Of a DNA stretch of 64,000 nt, positions 55,987-64,000 are shown piece after piece. Within the stretch, counting starts at the first letter, position 1, and every line of letters starts with the position of its first letter. The stretch covers positions 1 to 64,000 of the forward strand of contig JAULBX010012211.1 in NCBI GenBank assembly GCA_032358255.1, in the 5' to 3' direction. This DNA is from Heterotrichella gracilis. Its lineage: Eukaryota; Sar; Xanthophyceae; Tribonematales; Xanthonemataceae. The notes beneath the pieces are model-generated. The model was not told the origin of the DNA. It saw only the letters and a program-made list of their open reading frames with translations, and did no database searches. The translations under genes and the position numbers were made by a program.

Positions 55987-58900
55987 ATGATGCTGGGCCA
56001 GGTGAAAACCCCCCATTAGGGTTTGAGCCTGGATGCTCCTTATTGGTCCCTCGCTGCCATCTCCCTGCCAGAACATGGAGGAGGGTGCGGAGGGGGTGGG
56101 GGGGAGGCCGCCGGAGGGGCGGGCGTGGGGAGGGCTCCTGTTGCCCATGGCGCTGGAAAGGGAGGGTGGCGCAGAGGACTCCAGTGATTGGAAGGGGGGG
56201 CGCTCAGAGATGGATGAGAGCATGGGGGAGCCAGGAGGGGTGGGGCGGGGGGAGGCGGGCGCACTGGGGTTGGGGCTGGAGCGCTGGGACACCTGGTGAT
56301 GGTGAAAAATGGAAGGTGGTGAGAAATTTTGACAGAGGGAAACGCTGGGAATCTGCTACCTTTACCAACAGCACGGCTTGCACGGCTTGCCTGGCAGGTG
56401 TGCCACCGCCTCCATACCCATACCATTACAAAGGTACAGCATGGCACAGTTAGGCAGCGCAAGGATGAAAACGTTTCATGTACATGTTCTGCTTTACGCT
56501 AACTTAATGTTTACCAGGGGTGCAGCTAGGCAGTGCATCCATTAACATATTTGTACTTTACAAACGAGGCCAACTTAGCATGTATGTTACATGTTTATTG
56601 ATGGGGCATGTGACTACCGCATATATTACACACAAAACTGACCTGTTCTACGTGGTTCCTCTCTGCCTGGCCCAATGACCCCAATGTGGTTGTGTAATGG
56701 ATAAATCGGCAGCGACGCCCGTAGGGGCAGGTGCCGGTAGTGGCAAAGGTGCGACAGATCTGCAGGACGAGAAAAAATGTAGGTGAGGTTTCAGATTGTT
56801 GGATTGATAGTAGCAAGCAAAACCGACCACTACACGTAAATGTGCAACGCTGGGCAGCTGCATATGTGAACAATACATTTTGCCTGTATATAACTGCTCC
56901 CATTAGCACGACACTTCAGCTGTTTACACCAAGTCCAATGTTATACACCATGTCCAGGCCTGTGCAGCACAATATGGCCGCATATGTACAACGTTCATTG
57001 CATGCTCCAGAGTATTGTCACAGAACTGTCAACTAATCATGCAATCTGCACCATGACTGGAAGCCGACTGTAATCCTCCACAGATGACACAGGCCTGCAT
57101 GCGTATGAGTATGTGCATGCGCCTCACCTCTGTCTTGTACTTTGGGTGGCGCTGCACTGGCCTCATCTCATCCATCCCATGCGCAAACTGGCACTTGGCA
57201 CCGTAGCGGCAGGTGCCAGTCTCCTCCCAAGACCGACACAGCTCAGTCTGCAAGGGCGGAGAGACAGGTGTCAAGGGGAGGAATAGGTGTCAAGGGTCAA
57301 GGTGCATCACTACATACGCTGAGCTGGAGACTCATGCCATGTTGAGAGCTAGGCTTGGGCCGAAAACGATAAGGATTTAAGTTTCTATGAAGGTGATGAC
57401 TTGACATGGGTATGGCGCAATATAATTTCACATTTGTAGGCCCTTAGCTGCTAGTTTAGACTTTCGACGGGCAAAGGGGCATAGCGTGTGGCTCTTGAAA
57501 GCGGGTGCATCCACTCTGTCACACATGCACCAACCACTGCAATGCATTCCACGTGCCTTGATGAAACGGACTTAGCACAGTGACAGCAAAAGCTTAGGTG
57601 GTGCACACGGTGCATACATGACTGCTATTTTGACTGTGTTACTGGAACGTATAACAGAAACCATCAATACAAACTGGACCTTGTGAATTCCTTAAAACTG
57701 CATGTACACTTGCACTGGCCTTTAACAAGTCTACGCAGGCCAGCACACTTGCATCACCCATCACAACTTCGTAGCATTGTTATAATGCATACTGTGGATA
57801 GCATGGGTGTTCAGATGAGTGCTATTTGGTCAACCTGGCTCTGACAGGCTTCATGGCTATTTTTCAAGACTTTCCTAGGCATGCTTATAGCCAGGTCACA
57901 TCACCCAACAAGGTGTGCATGATGTGGCCCCCACCCAGGTAGCTTCAAGTAGTGCGATGCGCAGTGGCACGCATGTCGTAGTGAAGCCTCAAGGTGTGCA
58001 TGGCCAATTATACTGCTGCTACTCAGATCTGACTGGACCTACCACAGCAAGACAGGGCCCAGCTGACGTGAAAAGTAGGCCGCCATCGTGGACAGACTTC
58101 GTTTGGTAAAACTTGATTTGTCAACCATGTCTTACTACTTTCATGTCAGTTGTGACCAGTCTTGCAGGGATGGGCCCATGCCAGCTCAAAGTAATAGCGG
58201 CAGTATGATCGGTCACACAACCTTGTTGGGCCCTGTGATGTGACCATCTATATAGAAAATTATTATCCAGGCACAGCACATCGCCAACAAGGTGTGCGTG
58301 ACCAAACATACTGCTGCTGTTCCTTTAATACCCCTCTCAACCCTGCCACCGTCGGGGCCTGCTTGGAAACCCCTGCCACACCACCTACGGTAAAGCGCGC
58401 TGTAGATCTAATAGGCACCATACACATGCCTCCATAAACTCTGTGAGTCCCCTTGCCTTGCATTACCAAGCTATTGCACAAGCACTTGAAATGGAAGGTA
58501 ATGTTGAGCGCAAGCCTTATGACAATCTCAAAGAAATATACTGCCACGGCCCGCTGCAGGAGGTGAGGATTGGCCAACCCTAACCCAAACCCTGAACCCT
58601 AGCCACCCATTGCAAGAGATGGAGGGTTGGCTAAACAGGCACTAGTAGGAGATTCTTCAAAACAGTGCCACTACCAGGGCCTGCCTATCCAGCCTGCCAC
58701 CTTCTGGATGGGTGTTTAAAATTAGGGTTCGGGGTTTGGTTGGCCAATCTGGAAAGGGTGATGTCTTTCCTGTGAACATTCCACCCCCAAACCAACATGC
58801 CCTGCAGGGCTCCAATAGAAGGGTGCAATTTATCCCATGCTTATGAATAGACTCTGGGCAAGCAGTCCTGAGGTATGCACGAGCATAATATTGGACATTC

Positions 58901-60743
58901 CACTCACGCGTGGCTTTACATCCCTACCACTATGCCATGACGAGTGCCTTTATACAGGATTGCTGGACCAGTGCGCTGGTCTAAAGTTCAAGATCTAGGG
59001 TTTTAGGGTTTAGGAATTGATTGAAATTTAATCTGGTGGAAGTATCTCCCTACCTTGTAGAGTGCGTTGTTTGTGGGGCCAGTGCCCCCTTGCTTCCCCA
59101 GGGGAAGAGCCACACCCGCTCGAGGGGAGGGCGGCGCAGACTCATACTCCCGTGCGCCCGCCTGAGGCAAGGATTGGCCTGTGGCCGCCAGCAAGCTCTC
59201 CATCCCCAGCAGCGCCAGCAGCTGCGACACATTCCCCCCCACCATGCGTTGACTCCCAGCCTGGTTCAGCAGATGCTGCTTCAGTGTGGACGACTGCACC
59301 TGGAAGTTGAACCCTTCCCCAGGGTTCTGCCCACCGCCATTGCTTCCATGCTGGTGCTCCAAGTCGCCGTTGGGAAACAGGCTGGAGCGGCCATTGGCAC
59401 GCATGAGGGCGCCGTTTTGATACCCGGCTGTGAAGGACCCATTTGGGGAAGAAGAGAGGCTGTCCAGGGGGGATACTGGGGCGGAGAACGCAAAGCTGGA
59501 GCTGCGGTCCAGACCAAAGTTGGGGGGCAGGGTGTGGCGCCTGCGGTGGTGCCATGCCAGCTCTGCATCCTGCTGCTGGTTGAGGTCAAGGAAGTCGACG
59601 TAGCGGTCCTGCACGGCATACATAAAATTAGACAGGAGATAACGCCCAGCCTGGGACAAATCCTGATGTAAAACCCTGCACCCTGCACCCTAAACCAACA
59701 TTTATTCAAAAGCAATTTATTGTGTTCCAGCAGTACAGTATTGCTACAACGCATGCAGGTACCGGGGGTACATACTGGCAGTACTTCAACAGGCGGATTA
59801 GTAAAAGAAAGCGAGTTGGCGGCAAGGTAAACAACGTCCTCCTGTCCAGTACACCAAATGAAACCTACCTGCTTGCCAAAGGTTGGTGTGCGTTGGTCAC
59901 CAAAGCCCTCCATGCTATCAATGCTCAGCAGGCTGTCACCCAGGGGCAGTGGGTCACTTCCCAGGTAGCTGTTGGGACTCTGGGGGGAATCAACTGGATG
60001 GTGGGCACCGCCAGCACCCTGCAGCCAATCAACAGGTGTTTAGGGCTTTGGAGTCTTAGTCTAGGGTTTATGCCCATTCAAGTCAGCCACTGTTCCACTG
60101 GTAAGAAGAAGAATCGTGATGATATTGAAGGTTCTAGCAGCAGTGCATGAACGCTTGCGTTGCTTGGGACCACACCACCAGGTGCCAAGGAAAAGTGGCT
60201 GTGCAAGACTCGAGCACCATGCAAGTCGAGTTTTGGAAAACCAGGCCTTGGGCATGGCGTGCAGACCCCGAACCGGGTGTCTGTCACATGCTGCTACAGC
60301 GCGCCTCAAATGTATGGCGCACTGCCAGGGGCCATTATAGCAATCCATGCCATGCATGGACTCTCCACAACTCAGTGACAGCATGCTGTTGAACAGAAAA
60401 AAATCCATGTTCCATGCACACATACCTGATCAAAGCGCGCATGGAGCGCCTCCAAGGTTTGATCCAGGCTGGGTGTCACACCGTTCTGACCTTGCCCCCC
60501 CATGCTCCTTGATCCAGCAGCCATGCCCCCATCGTGGCATTGCTGGCGTTTCTCCCTTGGCGGCAGCATGGCAGTGTATGGTGTAATGCAATCGCCGATG
60601 CTGACTGCCCTCTCAAACATGGCAGGGGAGATGGTTGGATAGGCAGATGACTGGGGTGGCTGTGAGGGGGTTGGGGAGCTCCTGTCCAAGCGGCTTTCAA
60701 GGGAGCCCCAGTCCGAAGGCTGGGCTGTGCACACCTCTTGCAT
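55873..60743 (-). CDS. Tandem CCCH zinc-finger RNA-binding protein (TIS11/TTP type)
   Basis: About 555 residues in six exons: 60743-~60427, ~60020-59870, ~59608-59056, ~57249-57127, ~56760-56642 and ~56293-55873 (stop 55875-55873). Two fingers have exact C-x8-C-x5-C-x3-H spacing: [20 protein letters not shown] and [20 protein letters not shown]. Each is preceded by YKTEL/I, and the linker between them is 18 residues, the layout of metazoan TTP/TIS11 and yeast Cth2. Such proteins bind AU-rich 3' UTR elements and speed mRNA decay. The N-terminal and C-terminal regions are Ser/Pro-rich and disordered, with PPSPR and [10 protein letters not shown] motifs that could be phosphorylated. The C-terminal exon contains a His5-Gln9 run from a CAG/ATG repeat. 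The intron separates the two fingers. Target mRNAs unknown. Confidence 0.93.
55951..55993. repeat. CTG/ATG triplet repeat coding poly-Gln and poly-His
   Basis: Nine CTG (minus strand CAG) then five ATG-type (minus strand CAT) triplets inside the last exon of the CCCH gene; they encode QQQQQQQQQ preceded by HHHHH. Likely length-variable between strains. Confidence 0.9.
57991..58322. repeat. Duplicated segment in a CCCH-gene intron
   Basis: AAGGTGTGCATGGCCAATTA-TACTGCTGCT at 57991-58020 resembles AAGGTGTGCGTGACCAAACA-TACTGCTGCT at 58288-58318, about 297 bp apart; CAACAAGGTGTGC also appears at 57907. No exon is nearby, so this may be a decayed repeat. Confidence 0.7.
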
Positions 60744-62613
60744 TATGCTGAGAAGTTTCTGGCGTACCTCTGGCTTGGTTTTGACTTCTGGCAGGGCTTG
60801 TGGTGCTGCACTGCTGCTGACAAGGCCTCAGGCCCCTGGGCTGATAACCTGATATAAGACTGAGTCCGGGTCAACCCACAAAATGAACTGTGGCTTGTGT
60901 GCCACAGCCCGGTGGTTGATTGGAGATGCCTGACAGCGCCGACCACTATTAAAATTGCAAATGGGAATGGCGTAAGCCCTCTCAGCAGGACTGCTGCACT
61001 GGCAAAATCTCGAGGCACTATTTTCGAAATTCTGGCAGATAGCAAGCGGCTGAAAGTATCCACCCACAGACTCGTTCAGACGCAACGCAGCTGTCTGCAA
61101 TAGATAGACGTACTGCCGTGAACGGCTCGTTGTCAATAGGCTTTCAAGTGAGCTTGCCGGCACAGGCGTGATGGGCACTGCGGTGACAGTGCAATGCCGT
61201 AATCCCTCTACACAACGGAAGGATGCGCTTCTATAAATATCCGAGCAAGGTACCCACTTTGCGATGGCTCAGTTTTTCTGCGTTTGTGAAGCCTGCGCAG
61301 GAGACGTGCTTTTGCTTTTATCCGCTGTCAACTTTGGGACGGCTGCAGCCTCAAGATCGAGGACCCAAAAGCGTGCATCATCCCTATCGTCCTGTGTCGC
61401 GCAGCTTCTCCACACCAATGCAGTATTCACGTCCCAAAAGGAAATGTGGGCCGTAGCTGCTGTAAATAGCCACTTTAGGTGGGCAACAATCCCGCCTCTA
61501 TCTTACGTCCGCCGACGAATTGACGTCACGAGGGAACTCAACAAAACCCTTGCACGTGCGATTTACAGCATGGAGGTAGCAGCATGGTAGCTGAGCTGCA
61601 ATGCTGCCGGTGGGCGCACGAAATCGATCACAAGCCTGCGTGCGGACCAGCCCAAAACACTCACCTCCCAGCAGGAAGCTGAAGAGCGTCCGTGCTTTTG
61701 TGTCATTACCTCATCTACCTCTGCACGTCGACAACGTCAGCATCTGTCACACCACGACACAACGTCAGGTGATGCATGGGGGGAAGGGGTCCAACGACCC
61801 TCTCTCCCCTGTCAAACGCCAATCTACTCCCCCAAAGGGCTCCAGCCTCACTCGGCACTTTTCTCAGAGTGGGCAGCTGAAACCCAGTTTGCCCAGCACA
61901 CTGTGGCACATATCACCACCAGCCCATTGCACATGATGGTCCATTGAAAAGCACCATAGGTCCTCTGGAAGATCACCAGGCTGCCACCGTTGACGGTGCC
62001 AATTTTTAGTGTGGTCACAGCCAACGGCCTTTGATGAACCACCATGCCATGCTCCAATTGGGTACACGACTGCACACACAGGCTACTGGAATGTGTGGCA
62101 CTACCGTATGTCAACCAATCCCCGTCGCATTGCCCAAAAAAATGCTGCTGCATCAAATATTACTTCATGGCATGGCATTGCGCAATTCCCCAGTGCAAGC
62201 TACACCCTTCCCTGATTCAGACTGCTGCTTCTATCATGGTATTAACTGTACTCCAAAGTTTCGTTTTTTCAAACGATTCAGACTGACTATGTAATTCAAA
62301 CTTGGAAATGCAAGACTACACTGCAACCATGACCATTATTTATCAGTGCCTTTTAGCTCGACGTTGACTTGACTACCATACAGGTCAGAGGAAAAACTAG
62401 CTCACCAGAACTGCATGATGACCAGCAATAATATCCTCCACTTTAGGGCAGGCAGAGCCAATGGCATCTGATTCAGCCTACGATTACCATGAATGTGGCA
62501 AAATGAACTGTGCCAACATTGTATCCTGATAGCCGCAGCATGCTTTGCATCAGCACACACACACTCTAAAAGCAATTCCTGAAAGCATTTCCCGTCTTGC
62601 CCACTGGGGCGGG

Positions 62614-62648
<35 letters not shown>

Positions 62649-62716
62649 NNNNNNNNNNCACCCCCCCCCCCCCCCCCCCCCTCCCTTTGAGGAAACCCTC
62701 CCTGCCCACCCAAACC
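60744..62716. other. Region between CCCH gene and HECT ligase, with an assembly gap
   Basis: Upstream DNA of the CCCH gene on the left and 3' flank of the HECT gene on the right. Open frames such as 61223-61456 (+) show no family similarity. The right end carries a long G run, ten N and a long C run (62619-62680). Confidence 0.55.
62649..62658. other. Assembly gap (10 N) between poly-G and poly-C
   Basis: About 32 G on the left (62617-62648, with one C early) and about 20 C on the right, starting CACCCC. The change from G to C across the N run suggests that two contigs ended in homopolymer, and the true length is unknown. Confidence 0.95.
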
Positions 62717-64000
62717 CTACGCAAATCCAAAGCCCTCCCTGCCCTCGTGAATGGCCACCATGAGCCTCTCCTTGAGCTGCTCCTTGTCTGTGTACTCGGG
62801 CAGGTCAAGCTGGTTGAAGCAGGTGTGCGCCGAGGGCAGGCGGTTAGTGGGGCCAAAAGCCTTCTGTATGGTGAAGCGCTGCGGCCCGCTGATGCCCTGC
62901 AGCGCCTTGAAACCCTCCAGCGGCACCTGCGAGGGTGGTTGGGTAGACAATGAGTACGTTACGTTGTAAAAAAAATGGTTACTAGGTGTTTTGCAGTACT
63001 AATTTACTACCTGTTACGCAAGGTTAGGCTGCAAACCTTCCACTGGGAAGTGATAAGCGGGTTTCAAGAATTTCAGCAGTAGAGTCAGAGTAACAGTCAG
63101 CCTTGCACATGCGGGGCGCCAGGCAGTACTATCCTGGGGCTGTCTATCTACACGTCAATGTATAAGCAAGCCTGGTGATCTCTCTGGCCATACCTTGGAT
63201 GTGCCTGTGACAAACTGCACCATTAGCGCCAAGTCCTCCTTGTCCATCTCGCCCACCACCTCCCAGAACCAGCGCACCACGGGGCTGGCGGCGGTGTAGT
63301 TCTGGTACTCGGTGTTTGCACGCAGGTCAGACACGTCAATCTCAGGCAGGCCGCTGATGAGCAGCTCAAGCTCGTGGTCGTTGAAGATGGAGATGAGCTC
63401 CTGGGGAAGGAGGGGTAACAAGATATAAATAAAAGGAAATAAATGAAGCAAAAAATACAAAATAAACACGAAAAAACATATTAACCGCGAGCCTAACTTC
63501 TGTCATTACCGAGATGGGCTCATGGTGCGTAGGGCATGCCTGCTTCGGTGTATTTGTGAGCATGTGCGACAGGGGGCGGGACACGGCACAAAGTTGTGCA
63601 ACTCCCTGTGCAAAATGAATTCCACCATGGGGTGCGCTGCCTGGTAGGGTTGCACATGCAATTCCCCATGCTAACCAAATGGTGGCGGCAGCCACGACGG
63701 CATCCGCAGCTGTCCGACACCATCCCCCTCCCCCTTCCCCCCACCTTTGGCACCAGCTCCCAGAAGCCCTTGAGGAAGGCGTCGATCTGCTCCTGGATGG
63801 CCAGCGTCATGCGGTGGTGCGCCACCAGGTCCACGTACTCGCGCTTGGTGTCCTCGGTCACCTTGGTGTCGCGCCCCCCTGGTATGAGCTCTACCAGCTC
63901 CTTGCGCCCAAAGTAGTCCACCTCCTCAGTGAAGGTGAGGTCAAGCACGTCGGTGATGTCGTTGTCCAGCATCCACTTGAGGTTCTTGTAGTACTCGGGG
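62717..64000 (-). CDS. UPL1: HECT-type E3 ubiquitin ligase, C-terminal part (UPL1/HUWE1-like)
   Basis: The C-terminal lobe of a HECT domain; the gene continues past the right edge. Exons: beyond 64000-63745, 63400-63194 and 62926-62717 (stop 62719-62717), all joining in phase 0. Seen: LDLTFTEEVDYFGRKELVEL and IQEQIDAFLKGFWELVPK in the first, LELLISGLPEIDVSDLRANT and VVRWFWEVVGEMDKEDLALM in the second, GISGPQRFTIQKAFGPTNRL and LPSAHTCFNQLDLPEY in the third. The Cys of HTCFNQLDLP is the residue that takes ubiquitin as a thioester. The closeness of these blocks to plant UPL1/UPL2 and animal HUWE1 points to that very large class (over 3,500 residues), but only about 220 residues are visible here. 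Confidence 0.92.

Noticed and set aside
61223-61590. Plus-strand open frames between the CCCH and HECT genes
   Set aside because: No start context, family match or splice partners; composition like the surrounding non-coding DNA.

Overview
The window looks like nuclear DNA of a green alga. The evidence is a plastid-type monogalactosyldiacylglycerol synthase, plant-type protein architectures (SPX-RING, NF-YB, UPL-like HECT), intron-rich genes with GT-AG boundaries, and many short TTTAGGG/CCCTAAA motifs (the Arabidopsis/Chlorella-type telomere unit). A trebouxiophyte or a related chlorophyte fits, but the species cannot be fixed from sequence alone. There are no rRNA genes, convincing tRNAs, CRISPR arrays or intact transposons.

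Layout, left to right: non-coding DNA with an 82-bp minisatellite (1-4169); MGDG synthase (-, 4170-~9111); a pentameric ligand-gated ion channel (-, 10106-16072) divergent from ureidoglycolate lyase AllA (+, 16661-18221); a NOL11-like nucleolar protein (-, 19179-25019) divergent from an SGNH hydrolase (+, 26162-28549); an SPX-RING (NLA/BAH1-type) E3 ligase (+, 30162-32602); an F-box protein with a long beta-propeller-like C-terminus (-, 34504-39280) divergent from intronless EMC4 (+, 39862-40392); a 5'-3' exoribonuclease of the XRN2/Rat1 family (-, 41268-51485) divergent from NF-YB (+, 52271-52966); a TIS11/TTP-type tandem CCCH zinc-finger protein (-, 55873-60743); and the 3' end of a UPL1-like HECT ubiquitin ligase (-, 62717-beyond 64000). 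Four divergent pairs share 0.6-1.1 kb upstream regions. The genes form no pathway; they are ordinary housekeeping, regulatory and plastid-lipid genes, apart from the ion channel.

Two things stand out. First, the channel: signal peptide, extracellular beta-sandwich with the FPFD loop motif, four membrane segments and an M2 resembling cation channels, a family best known from animals and bacteria. Second, a structural pattern runs through most intron-containing genes here. The last or first 25-60 bp of an exon, together with its splice site, is repeated one to four times inside the neighbouring intron at spacings of about 50-220 bp, often with a telomere-like TTTAGGG motif between copies. I call these splice-junction echoes. 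They account for much of the intron length and leave many duplicate donor or acceptor sites. NF-YB and intronless EMC4 show none that I can see.

Exon models were made by eye from reading frame, splice consensus and remembered family sequences. Boundaries given as single coordinates for AllA, SPX-RING, NF-YB, EMC4, SGNH and most MGDG exons were phase-checked; others are approximate.
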